DNA from: JAYWXI01 sp036016955
Lineage (GTDB): Bacteria; Bacteroidota; Bacteroidia; Flavobacteriales; Weeksellaceae
NCBI RefSeq assembly: GCF_036016955.1
Contig: NZ_JAYWXI010000012.1
Coordinates: 8,632 to 72,631 of the forward strand
Length of the DNA: 64,000 bases
Reading direction: 5' to 3'
The translations under genes were made by a program, and so were the position numbers. The notes beneath the pieces were generated by a model that was not told where the DNA came from, ran no database searches, and was given only the letters and a program-made list of their open reading frames with translations. The stretch's first letter is position 1, and each line of letters begins with the position of its first letter. This document shows, piece by piece, positions 42,755-49,930 of the stretch.

Positions 42755-43276
42755 ATGAATATTCATAATATACTAAGTATAGTAGGCTTGCATCAGCAAT
42801 CAGGCCTGTGTTTCTTCAAAGAGGGAGGTTTTCGCAAGTGCTACAACCAGCACGCGATGCACTTTACCCAACACATCAAACCTATGAAAGTGCATACCCG
42901 TTTCTACAAAAATGCCAATACCTATGTGCATAGTATGGGCTTCCCCGAAACCGCACTGCCCCGCTATATAGAGCATTGCCAAAACCACCACGAAGCCCAA
43001 GTGGCAGAAGAAACGCAAGACTATATCCTACTCGCCACCTCGCCTTGGCCCATGACCACCCCTTACGAAATATGGAGTACCCTAAAAATACAAAAGCATA
43101 ACCAACTGAAAGACCTGCAATACCAGCAGCACCTCCTAACACAAGAGATAGAACCCCCACATTTACCCTACGAAAAAATAGCGAAAATGGTACAGCAGTT
43201 CAGAATAGAAGCTGCCACCCCATTAGATGCGTTCAACCTGGTACAGAAACTAAAAAAACTATTGCCCAATGAGTAG
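42755..43276 (+). CDS. DGR accessory protein, MutS-domain-I-like (MSL type)
   Basis: The 173-residue protein reads HQQSGLCFFKEGGFRKCY and then MGFPETALPRYIEHC...EAQVAEE, the pattern of the MutS mismatch-recognition domain I (LLLFRxGDFYExxxEDA, then GFPxHALxxYL and VAICEQ). Its tail, ATPLDAFNLVQKLKKLL, resembles the MutS C-terminal TPxxALxxLxxLKxL. ATPase and clamp domains are absent. Standalone MutS-like proteins are known DGR accessory genes, especially in Bacteroidota. It overlaps the reverse transcriptase start by 8 bases, so the two are translationally linked. A role in mismatch handling during cDNA synthesis or homing is inference. Confidence 0.65.
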   Translation: MNIHNILSIVGLHQQSGLCFFKEGGFRKCYNQHAMHFTQHIKPMKVHTRFYKNANTYVHSMGFPETALPRYIEHCQNHHEAQVAEETQDYILLATSPWPMTTPYEIWSTLKIQKHNQLKDLQYQQHLLTQEIEPPHLPYEKIAKMVQQFRIEAATPLDAFNLVQKLKKLLPNE

Positions 43277-44480
43277 CCTCCTCTACCAACAGCTTTACCA
43301 GGCGTATTTTGCCGCCCGAAGACACAAACGCACCAAACCCGAACAGCTTCGTTTTGAAGTAAACTATGAAACCGAAATCAACCGCCTTTACCAAGACCTC
43401 ATCAGCAGAAACTACACGCCGCTGCCGTCTAAGGTTTTTGTGACACGCAAACCCGTGGATAGAGAAATCTTTGCCCCTCGTTTCCGCGATAGGGTGGTGC
43501 ATCACCTCATTTACCAGTACATTTATAAGCACTTAGATGCCCAATTTATTTACGATAGCTACAGTTGCCGAGTAGGGAAGGGCACTTTGTTTGGCATCGA
43601 ACGGGCAAAAGGCTTCCTAAGAAAAGCCTCCGCCAATTATACGCAAGACGCCTATGTGTTGAAGTTAGACATCAACGGCTATTTTATGAACATCAACCGC
43701 GAGCTCCTTTGGCAGAGTGTGGAACAACACTTAGACTATACCGCCCTCAACATTACCCAAACCGAGCAAGATACGCTCCACTACTTAGTCAGGCAAGTGG
43801 TATTGCACGATGCCGCCATTGGGGCAGAGCGTGGGTCGCCACGCCACTATTGGGAGCGTATCCCCGCCAGCAAAAGCCTGTTTTGTACCGCCGAAGCTTG
43901 TGGGCTGCCCATCGGCTCTCTCACCAGCCAGCTTTTTAGCAATGTGTACCTTAATGATATAGACCATAAGATAAAAGCCCACTTCCACTATTATGGTCGC
44001 TATGTGGACGACCTCCTCCTTATAGATAGAGATAAAGAAAAACTCTTGGACTTCGTTCCACAAATCAACACTTGGCTGGCAGAAATCCAACTGAATCTCC
44101 ACCCGAAAAAAATCTACTTTCAGCATTATACCAAAGGGTTCTATTTCCTTGGGCAGTACATTAAGCCCTACCGAACCTACATCAGCAAACGCATTAAAAA
44201 GCATATTTACCGGTTTATAAAAGAGATGGAAGCCTATGCCGCACGCATAGAACAAGGCACCACCACCTTAACTTTAGAGGCTTTGCAAGAGGTGGTCAAT
44301 CGGTTGAACTCCTATTTTGGTATCCTCTGCAAAGCCAATACCTACCGTTATGTGCACCACTTAGTGGCTTCCTTACCAAACCAAATTACCCAATGGCTCA
44401 CCTTTGAGTTTGTAAGTAGTAAAAACCAAATGAAAGCAAAGCTACACCCGGAGTGTGTCGTAATGCCGTTTGCCCTATGA
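43269..44480 (+). CDS. DGR reverse transcriptase
   Basis: The 403-residue protein has the RT core in order: RNYTPLPSKVFVTRKP, RFRDRVVHHLIYQYI, KLDINGYFMNI (Asp134), GLPIGSLTSQLFSNVYLND (residues 212-230) and RYVDDLLLI (Asp247, Asp248), then LHPKKIYF and the thumb GQYIKPYRTYISKR. The IGxxxSQ form at residues 215-221, instead of QGxxxSP, is characteristic of DGR RTs that misread adenine. No group II intron maturase domain or retron msr/msd is present. It overlaps the MSL gene upstream and the Avd-like gene downstream (ATGA). Confidence 0.95.
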   Translation: MSSLLYQQLYQAYFAARRHKRTKPEQLRFEVNYETEINRLYQDLISRNYTPLPSKVFVTRKPVDREIFAPRFRDRVVHHLIYQYIYKHLDAQFIYDSYSCRVGKGTLFGIERAKGFLRKASANYTQDAYVLKLDINGYFMNINRELLWQSVEQHLDYTALNITQTEQDTLHYLVRQVVLHDAAIGAERGSPRHYWERIPASKSLFCTAEACGLPIGSLTSQLFSNVYLNDIDHKIKAHFHYYGRYVDDLLLIDRDKEKLLDFVPQINTWLAEIQLNLHPKKIYFQHYTKGFYFLGQYIKPYRTYISKRIKKHIYRFIKEMEAYAARIEQGTTTLTLEALQEVVNRLNSYFGILCKANTYRYVHHLVASLPNQITQWLTFEFVSSKNQMKAKLHPECVVMPFAL

Positions 44481-44830
44481 TAGAATTGGCAAAAATACCA
44501 GTTTACCGTGTGATTTTTCGGCTTCATATCTATATCGACCGCGTGGTGAACACCTATCCTAAGAAATACTACCACACCATAGGGCAGCGCATCATAAAAA
44601 CGAATTTGGCGGTGGTGGAAACGCTTTACTCCATCGCAACGAGCCAAGGCAAACCCCAGCAAAAGCACTTTAAGCGTATGACCCGAAAAATAGACCAACT
44701 GAAACTCTATATGCGGTTAAGTTTTGAGTACCGTTTGTTAAAAGTAAAGCAAATGACTTACATCTTTAGAGAAATTACCAATATAGAAAAACAACTCTAC
44801 CTATGGCAGCAGTCCCAGAAACTTTGCTGA
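44477..44830 (+). CDS. avd: Avd-like four-helix-bundle DGR accessory protein
   Basis: The ATG at 44477 overlaps the RT stop codon (ATGA), so the start is set by coupling. The 117-residue product is all-helical and basic: IPVYRVIFRLHIYIDRVVN, HTIGQRIIKTNLAVVETLY, MTRKIDQLKLYMRLSFEYR and MTYIFREITNIEKQLYLWQ give four predicted helices of four-helix-protein type. Avd forms a pentameric barrel that binds the RT and TR RNA and is required for mutagenic cDNA synthesis in Bordetella phage BPP-1. Size, charge, order and overlap support the call. Confidence 0.85.
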   Translation: MIELAKIPVYRVIFRLHIYIDRVVNTYPKKYYHTIGQRIIKTNLAVVETLYSIATSQGKPQQKHFKRMTRKIDQLKLYMRLSFEYRLLKVKQMTYIFREITNIEKQLYLWQQSQKLC

Positions 44831-44857
44831 ACCTCTTTAGGAAGTGGGGTTGGGGGG

Positions 44858-44897
44858 TGCCGAACCGTTGCGTTGGGCGGGATTCAAGACCGAAGGC
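44858..44897 (+). repeat. Leader repeat, copy B (upstream of the second HU-like gene)
   Basis: This is the partner of copy A at 38296-38335; 31 of 40 positions match, including GCCGAACC, GCGTT and TTCAAGACC. Confidence 0.6.
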
Positions 44898-44978
44898 CGG
44901 GAATTTGAATGAAACAAAGGGAAGACCTCCCGATAGATATAAACAAATAGAACATACAACCTGCAAAAGCAATGGATT

Positions 44979-45365
44979 ATGCAGGTAAAATTTAAAGTCA
45001 TCGAAAGAGGCCGGCCGGGCGTAAGCGGCGGCGGTAACAAAAAGTGGTATGCCAGTGCTGCCACAGACGGCGAGATAGGTATCGACGAGCTCGTAAAACA
45101 AATCGAGAAGTTTTCGGCCCTCAGTGAGGCCGATATTAAAGGCGTTATCATCGCTTTAGAGAATGTCATCCAAAATGCTTTGTCGGATAGTAAAATCGTC
45201 CGTTTAGAGAAGTTGGGGACGCTGTATCCTACTCTAAGCAGCGGCGGAGCCGCCACGGAGAAAGACTTTACCCAAAGCCTTATCAAATCGGTAGGTGTAA
45301 ACTATCGCCCCGGTAAACGCATCTTAGACCGTATGAAAGAAGCAGGCTTTGAAAAAGTGAAGTAA
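44979..45365 (+). CDS. HU-like DNA-binding protein (HU_rel / TIGR01201 type), second copy
   Basis: The 128-residue protein MQVKFKVIERGRPGVSGGGNKKWYASAA parallels the first HU-like protein along its length, including LENVIQNALSDSKIVRLEKLGTLYPTLS and a basic tail. Direct comparison shows clear paralogy but many substitutions, so the duplication is not recent. It lies 148 bases after the Avd-like gene and ends the DGR island before a strong terminator. A role in DGR function is untested; a bending protein could assist cDNA integration or regulate the locus. Confidence 0.85.
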   Translation: MQVKFKVIERGRPGVSGGGNKKWYASAATDGEIGIDELVKQIEKFSALSEADIKGVIIALENVIQNALSDSKIVRLEKLGTLYPTLSSGGAATEKDFTQSLIKSVGVNYRPGKRILDRMKEAGFEKVK

Positions 45366-45386
45366 ACCGTCTTGTCTATGCGCCTT

Positions 45387-45430
45387 AAAAACCGCCCGCA
45401 GGTTTCTTTGGAAACCTGCGGGCGGTTTTT
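45387..45430 (+). terminator. Strong intrinsic terminator ending the DGR/HU region
   Basis: AAAAACCGCCCGCAGGTTTC forms a perfect 20-bp stem with its complement around a TTTG loop and ends in T5. It starts 21 bases after the HU-like stop codon. Confidence 0.93.
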
Positions 45431-45432
45431 AT

Positions 45433-45520
45433 AAAACTTGCGGTGATTTTGGGTAAAACCTGCGGTGATTTTGGGTAAAACCTGCGGTCGTTTTTAGTGA
45501 AACCTGCGCAGGTTTTTTAG
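45433..45520 (+). repeat. Four degenerate 22-bp tandem units
   Basis: Units begin at 45433, 45455, 45477 and 45499, each with (A/G)AAACxTGCG. Units 1 and 2 differ by one base; units 3 and 4 drift more, and unit 4 contains the palindrome AAACCTGCGCAGGTTT. The repeated core also matches part of the adjacent terminator stem, so the array may have grown from it. Confidence 0.85.
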
Positions 45521-45812
45521 CCGACCTAACCTGTCTTCGGAAAGCCCCTAACCATAGGCGTTCCGAAACTTGGTTCGGAGTTGCTCAAAAGAGGGCTGGG
45601 TTTGATTTAAAATTTGGCTTTGTTTTGGGAACAAACCACGGCCGTTTTTAGGGGCGGATTGCGAGAGGGCATTCTGCAAGTTTGTCCGCCCGTGTCGGAG
45701 GAACCCGACAGGGGAAGGGAAGAAGGAGCGGAAAGCGGTATTTGACTTGGGACGCCGACGCCGCTTATGGAGGTTTACCTTGCAAACAAAACGAATAGAC
45801 ATAAAATAAAAA
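45521..45812. other. Intergenic stretch without recognisable content
   Basis: No gene, promoter or repeat is supported. A short GC-rich patch around 45653-45685 (GGGGCG, then TTGCGAGAG) weakly resembles sequence after the first HU-like gene (39030-39075), which may be a trace of the duplication. Confidence 0.4.
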
Positions 45813-45840
45813 TCCGCTTCGGGATTAATCCTGAAGCGGA
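45813..45840 (-). terminator. Intrinsic terminator of tRNA-Pro
   Basis: TCCGCTTC pairs with GAAGCGGA around an inner GGATTAATCC palindrome. On the minus strand a T-rich tract follows (complement of 45801-45812). Confidence 0.85.
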
Positions 45841-45850
45841 GGGATCTTCG

Positions 45851-45924
45851 TCGGGATGACTGGATTCGAACCAGCGACCACTTGCACCCCATGCAAGTAC
45901 GCTACCGGGCTGCGCTACATCCCG
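45851..45924 (-). tRNA. tRNA-Pro (anticodon GGG)
   Basis: On the minus strand the acceptor CGGGATG pairs with CATCCCG plus discriminator A. The D-arm contains AGCCCGGTAGCG, the anticodon arm is CTTGC-ATGGGGT-GCAAG (anticodon GGG) and the T-arm has GGTTCGAATCC. CCA is not encoded. Its 3' end faces the DGR island, but no second copy of the tRNA 3' end is visible in the island. Confidence 0.93.
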
Positions 45925-45954
45925 ATCCTTTTTTCGGTGTGCAAATATAGCAAA

Positions 45955-46299
45955 TTATTCTTTCCGAACCAGCAAAATCCAATCTTCTTCCAAAAATTTA
46001 TAGCCAATGTCGTATAAAAAGCGGTACTGGGCGCCGTTTTTATAGGTTTTTAGTTGCGTAAAATAGTCGAAGTTAAAGCCTTCGGCTTCGAGTTTGGCTT
46101 TGGTGGTCTTGGCTTTACCGTCGGTAAAGGCGTGGGCACTCAGGATGCGGTGGTTTTTCCTTAAAAGGTTGTTGATGTTGCGCATCCGATTGGAGGTGTT
46201 TTTGTTTTGACGGTTGTTGTAGGCGTTGCGGCAGGCGTCGTTGCAAAACTTTTTGTCGCTGCGTCCTATGATTTTACTTTGGCATTCCAAACAATTCAT
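45955..46299 (-). CDS. Small zinc-ribbon protein, function unknown
   Basis: The 114-residue protein starts MNCLECQSKIIGRSDKKFCNDACRNAYNNRQ, with CxxC and CxxxC pairs forming a zinc ribbon of a kind seen in many flavobacterial hypothetical proteins. The remainder (residues 40-114) is mixed alpha/beta with ILSAHAFTDGKAK and YRFLYDIGYKFLEEDWILLV. Nucleic acid binding is plausible but unproven. Confidence 0.75.
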   Translation of the reverse strand: MNCLECQSKIIGRSDKKFCNDACRNAYNNRQNKNTSNRMRNINNLLRKNHRILSAHAFTDGKAKTTKAKLEAEGFNFDYFTQLKTYKNGAQYRFLYDIGYKFLEEDWILLVRKE

Positions 46300-46472
46300 C
46301 CGTAGGTATTTTCCTCAAATATAATTATTTATCCGATTACAAACGACTACAAACGATAATAAATATTTTTTTACCGAATCGAAAGACGGGATGGGGGCAT
46401 CTTTGCCTCAGGGATTCGGAGGAAAAACAGTAGGCGCTCCGTTTCCAAAGTTTAACGTTTTATAATTTATTT

Positions 46473-46805
46473 ATGATGTCTATGAGAAATCAGGTCCGTT
46501 TGATCGGAAGAACAGGGAAAGAGGTGGAAATGTTGAATTTAGCCAATGGTAAGGTGGCAAAGACGAGTTTGGCTACAACCGATTATTATACCAATTCGTC
46601 GGGCGAGAAGGTGGAGCAAACCCAATGGCATCAGCTGGTGGCCTATGGGCGTATTGCCGAACTGATGGAAAAGTACGTGAAAAAAGGAAAGGAAATTGGC
46701 ATCGAGGGCAAGATTACCTACCGCCGTTTTGAGGATAAAGAAGGGCAGATGCGCTCTGTAACGGAGATTCGGGTGGAAGAGCTTTTATTGTTGGGGAGCA
46801 AATAG
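46473..46805 (+). CDS. ssb: Single-stranded DNA-binding protein
   Basis: The 110-residue OB-fold protein has QVRLIGRTGKEVEM, FSL-like KTSLATTDYY, TQWHQLVAYGRIAELMEKYVKKGKEIGIEGKI and VEELLLLG, the SSB core. It lacks the long acidic tail (DDDIPF type) used by replicative SSBs to recruit partners, so it is probably a secondary SSB for repair, uptake or recombination. Two ATGs (46473, 46479) can serve as start. Confidence 0.9.
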   Translation: MMSMRNQVRLIGRTGKEVEMLNLANGKVAKTSLATTDYYTNSSGEKVEQTQWHQLVAYGRIAELMEKYVKKGKEIGIEGKITYRRFEDKEGQMRSVTEIRVEELLLLGSK

Positions 46806-46863
46806 CTTTTCTGAAGCGTATTCTTAATTTACATTGAAAATAACATAAAAACAGTCGGTTACT

Positions 46864-47307
46864 ATGAAAATACAAGTGATGCGGGTTCGGGCATCGGCTC
46901 AGGAGGTGGTCGAAGATCAAAAAAAGGTGAATGCTTTTTTGCGGGAGCATACAGTACTTAAGGTGGAAGCCGCTTTTGTGCCGGAAGATCAGGAAGGCGG
47001 GTATTGGTCCGTTTTGTTTTTCACGGAAGAGCCTATGGAGACTTCGGAGGGATGGGCGTCTTTCCGTCCGATGACGGTCTCGGAAGAGACGGAGGACCGT
47101 ATTTTGATGGCTTTAAAAGACTGGAGAACCCGAAAGGCGAAAGAGCAAAATGTTCCGGCTTATTGCATTGCTTCCAATAAGGAATTGCTTTGCGTGGCGC
47201 AGCAGCGTCCGTCCAAACGGGAAGAGTTGCAGCGGATTAAAGGATTTGGCCGACATAAAATCGAAAATTACGGCGAAGAAATTTTGGGTTTATTGGAAAT
47301 GCTTTAA
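46864..47307 (+). CDS. HRDC domain-containing protein
   Basis: The 147-residue protein has an unassigned N-terminal half (MKIQVMRVRASAQEVVEDQKK and an AFVPEDQEGGYWSVLFF strand pair). A C-terminal HRDC domain follows: LKDWRTRKAKEQNVPAYCIASNKELL, then QRIKGFGRHKIENYGEEIL. HRDC domains bind nucleic acid in RecQ helicases and RNase D. HRDC proteins are also known as DGR accessories, but this one lies 2 kb from the RT beyond tRNA-Pro and looks like a core flavobacterial gene paired with ssb. Confidence 0.85.
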   Translation: MKIQVMRVRASAQEVVEDQKKVNAFLREHTVLKVEAAFVPEDQEGGYWSVLFFTEEPMETSEGWASFRPMTVSEETEDRILMALKDWRTRKAKEQNVPAYCIASNKELLCVAQQRPSKREELQRIKGFGRHKIENYGEEILGLLEML

Positions 47308-47400
47308 GGAGGGCGATGGGGTAAAATCCACGGGTTAGCATCCTCGAAGAGTGGATTTAATTGTGTATTTTTGCGTTTTTAATACCTAAGAACAGAACAC

Positions 47401-48744
47401 ATGAAGCCCAGTTTAGCTAAAGGAACGCGAGATTTTTCGGCGGAAGAGGTCATCAAGCGACGATACATTATTGGACGGCTGCAGAATAACTTTGAGTTGT
47501 TTGGTTTTCAGCCTTTGGAAACGCCAAGTTTTGAAAATCTCTCTACTTTAACGGGAAAATACGGGGAAGAGGGCGATCGATTGATTTTTAAAATTTTGAA
47601 CTCTGGAAATTATTTGGATAAGATTGCGGACGAAGAACTGGGGCTAAAAAATATTCAGAGCATCACGCCTCAGATTTCCGAGAAGGCATTGCGTTATGAT
47701 TTGACAGTTCCCTTTGCGCGTTATGTAGCGATGAATCATGGGCAGCTTAACTTTCCGTTTAAGCGCTATCAAATACAGCCGGTATGGCGGGCAGATCGTC
47801 CTCAGAAGGGGCGTTTTAGGGAGTTTTACCAATGCGATGCGGATGCGGTGGGGAGCACTTCCCTTTGGCAGGAGGTGGAGTTGGTTCAGCTTTATGTCAA
47901 ATCTTTTGCCGATTTGGGTATTCCTGTCAAAATTCATTTGAATAACCGTAAGATTCTTAGTGGATTGGCGGAATATGCGGCGATAGCCGATCGTTTGGTC
48001 GATTTCACGGTGGCATTGGATAAGTTGGACAAAATAGGAAAAGACGGCGTCGAGAAGGAACTCAGGGCGAAAGGCATTTCCGAGGAAGCGATTGAAAAGC
48101 TTGGGTTTTTATTTGAAAATCTTTCTGAAAATGAAGTGCTCTTCTGTTTGAATCAGTGCTTTGAGACGGTTGAAATCGGTCGAAAGGGGATTGAAGAACT
48201 TACCTTTGTTCTGGAGCAGTGCAAGGCGTTGGGGCTTTCGGACGAAGTGGTTGTGGATCTTACTTTAGCTCGGGGGTTGGACTATTATACGGGAGCAATC
48301 TTTGAGGTGAAGGCCCAAGGAGTGGAAATGGGAAGTATTGGGGGCGGAGGCCGCTACGATAACTTGACGGAGGTTTTTGGGGTTAAAAATATGCCGGGGA
48401 TTGGTATTTCGTTCGGGTTGGATCGGATTTGCCTTGTGATGGAGGAGTTGGGATTGTTTCCTGAGAGTTCTTCTTGCAAGACCGAATATCTTTTTGCCAA
48501 TTATGGCGAAGCTGAAGCTTTGGAGGCGGCAAAAATTATTGCTCGGTTGCGTGCCAAAGGGGTGGCTTGTGAACTTTATCCGGAGAGTGCGAAGTTGAAA
48601 AAGCAATTTGCTTATGCCGATAAAAAGGGTATTCCTTATTTGGTGTTTTTGGGGGAAGAGGAGCTGAAAACCCAAAGCCTTACGGTAAAGGATTTGGCCA
48701 CGGGGGAGCAGCGTACTCTGACGATTGAGGAGTTTGTGGTGTGA
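47401..48744 (+). CDS. hisS: Histidine--tRNA ligase
   Basis: The 447-residue class II synthetase begins MKPSLAKGTRDFSAEEV and shows motif 2 (RYQIQPVWRADRPQKGRFREFYQCDAD), the HisA signature ARGLDYYTGAIFEV, GGGGRYDNL and motif 3 (GIGISFGLDRI). The C-terminal anticodon domain is complete. A TATTTTTG-like element precedes it around 47363. Confidence 0.96.
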   Translation: MKPSLAKGTRDFSAEEVIKRRYIIGRLQNNFELFGFQPLETPSFENLSTLTGKYGEEGDRLIFKILNSGNYLDKIADEELGLKNIQSITPQISEKALRYDLTVPFARYVAMNHGQLNFPFKRYQIQPVWRADRPQKGRFREFYQCDADAVGSTSLWQEVELVQLYVKSFADLGIPVKIHLNNRKILSGLAEYAAIADRLVDFTVALDKLDKIGKDGVEKELRAKGISEEAIEKLGFLFENLSENEVLFCLNQCFETVEIGRKGIEELTFVLEQCKALGLSDEVVVDLTLARGLDYYTGAIFEVKAQGVEMGSIGGGGRYDNLTEVFGVKNMPGIGISFGLDRICLVMEELGLFPESSSCKTEYLFANYGEAEALEAAKIIARLRAKGVACELYPESAKLKKQFAYADKKGIPYLVFLGEEELKTQSLTVKDLATGEQRTLTIEEFVV

Positions 48745-48760
48745 TTTTTTTTATAATCCC

Positions 48761-48800
48761 AAACAGCGCGCCCGATTGAATTCAATCGGGCGCGCTGTTT
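48761..48800. terminator. Perfect 40-bp palindrome after hisS
   Basis: AAACAGCGCGCCCGATTGAA is followed immediately by its exact reverse complement, with an EcoRI-type GAATTC centre and no spacer. The T-rich tract lies before the repeat, not after it on the plus strand, so its efficiency as a classical terminator is unclear. Confidence 0.75.
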
Positions 48801-48878
48801 GGATGGAGGTTTGCTTTGGGAAGGGGTGCTTTTAGGGGGATTTCGGCGGGCAAATTAGCTTTGCTTTGGTTTTTCCAT

Positions 48879-48886
48879 TATCTTTG
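48879..48886 (+). promoter_or_regulatory. Promoter -7 element of the epimerase gene
   Basis: TATCTTTG lies 16 bases before the ATG at 48903 and excludes earlier in-frame starts. Confidence 0.5.
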
Positions 48887-48902
48887 TGAATCTTATAGAA
48901 TA

Positions 48903-49910
48903 ATGGTATTAGTCACAGGAGCAACAGGAATGGTCGGTACGGTCGTCGTTTTGGAATTGATACGGCGGGGGTATCGGGTGCGTGCGGCGAAGAGGACTTC
49001 CAGTAATTTGGAGGTTTTTCGTCGGTCTTTGTCTTTTTATACCGATCGCTCGGAGGAGTATTTTCGTTTGATTGATTGGGTGGATGTGGACTTTGGCGAC
49101 GCTTTCTCTTTGGAGAAGGCTTTGCAGGGCGTTACTCAGGTGTACCATTGCGCAGCAAAAGTGAGTTTTGACCCTGGAGACCGTAAGGCGCTTTGGCAAA
49201 CCAATTGGGAGGGGACTCGCCGTCTTCTTTATGCTTGTGAGTCGGCCAATCTCCGTGCGTTTTGTTTGGTGAGTTCCATTGCGGTTTTGGATGGGGTGGA
49301 TGAAACGGGGAGGTTGACGGAGGATTCGGATTTTAATCCTAAACTGGCACATTCTGATTATGCTGTTTCCAAATATTTGGCGGAGATGGAGGTTTGGCGG
49401 GCGTCTGCGGAAGGACTTCGTACGGTGATTGTCAATCCTGGTGTGGTGATTGGAAGCGGCGATTGGAAGCGGAGTAGTGGGACTTTGTTTGATATTGCAT
49501 TACGTAGTGGTTATACTTTTCCCGGGGGGACGGGGTATGTGGATGTTCGGGATGTGGCGCGTGCGGCGGTGGAGTTGGTGGAGAAGGAGGCGTTTGGCGA
49601 AAGGTATATTTTGGTTGCCGAAAACTTGCGTTACGAAACCTTTGGACGTATGGTGCGTGCTCTGAAGGGGCTTGGAGAGCAAAAGGTGCTTTCTGAAGGA
49701 GTTCTTCGGTTGGCGGCGGGAGTTGGATGTTTTTTGGGGTGGTTGGTACCGCCTTTGCGGTTGGCGAACCGAGCTAATGTGGATGCGGTTACGGGCTTTG
49801 TAGAAATCTCCAACGAAAAAATTAAAAAACGCTTGGGCTTTGATTTTATTCCCGTGGAGGAAAGTTTGGCGTTTCATTTCCGAAATTATTTGAAAAAAGA
49901 AAAACAATAA
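48903..49910 (+). CDS. NAD-dependent epimerase/dehydratase family protein (extended SDR)
   Basis: The ATG at 48903 gives 335 residues starting MVLVTGATGMVGTVVVLELIRRG, the NAD(P) site. Catalytic residues sit in VSSIAVL and SDYAVSKYLAEME (YxxxK). The family includes sugar epimerases, dihydroflavonol reductases and 3-beta-hydroxysteroid dehydrogenases; NPGVVIGSGDWKRSSG and GTGYVDVRDVARA are closest to the reductase branch. The product is not assigned. It is followed after 20 bases by the acyl-CoA ligase gene. Confidence 0.88.
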   Translation: MVLVTGATGMVGTVVVLELIRRGYRVRAAKRTSSNLEVFRRSLSFYTDRSEEYFRLIDWVDVDFGDAFSLEKALQGVTQVYHCAAKVSFDPGDRKALWQTNWEGTRRLLYACESANLRAFCLVSSIAVLDGVDETGRLTEDSDFNPKLAHSDYAVSKYLAEMEVWRASAEGLRTVIVNPGVVIGSGDWKRSSGTLFDIALRSGYTFPGGTGYVDVRDVARAAVELVEKEAFGERYILVAENLRYETFGRMVRALKGLGEQKVLSEGVLRLAAGVGCFLGWLVPPLRLANRANVDAVTGFVEISNEKIKKRLGFDFIPVEESLAFHFRNYLKKEKQ

Positions 49911-49930
49911 TAACTAACTAAACGAAATTT

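Larger units (their letters stand above)
41800..44830 (+). mobile_element. Diversity-generating retroelement, complete
   Basis: All DGR parts lie in order on the plus strand: VR at the 3' end of the target gene, TR, MutS-like accessory gene, DGR-class reverse transcriptase and Avd-like gene. The retroelement copies TR RNA with adenine-specific errors and replaces the VR, changing the target protein while keeping the TR. No integrase, phage structural gene or plasmid function lies nearby, so this is a cellular DGR in a chromosomal island between fabH and tRNA-Pro. Components and adenine-only differences are seen directly; activity is inferred. Confidence 0.95.

Noticed and set aside
43269..44480. 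Reverse transcriptase as group II intron, retron or abortive-infection RT
   Set aside because: There is no maturase or endonuclease domain and no intron or msr/msd structure. The IGxxxSQ motif, the VR/TR pair and the Avd neighbour identify a DGR.
45433..45520. CRISPR array
   Set aside because: The 22-bp units are contiguous with no unique spacers, and no cas genes are present.
45851..45924. tRNA-Pro as attachment site of an integrated element
   Set aside because: No second copy of the tRNA 3' end was found at the fabH side and no integrase is present.
46864..47307. HRDC protein as part of the DGR
   Set aside because: It lies beyond tRNA-Pro and the zinc-ribbon gene, next to ssb, in base and codon style of the core genome. 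HRDC accessories normally sit beside the RT.
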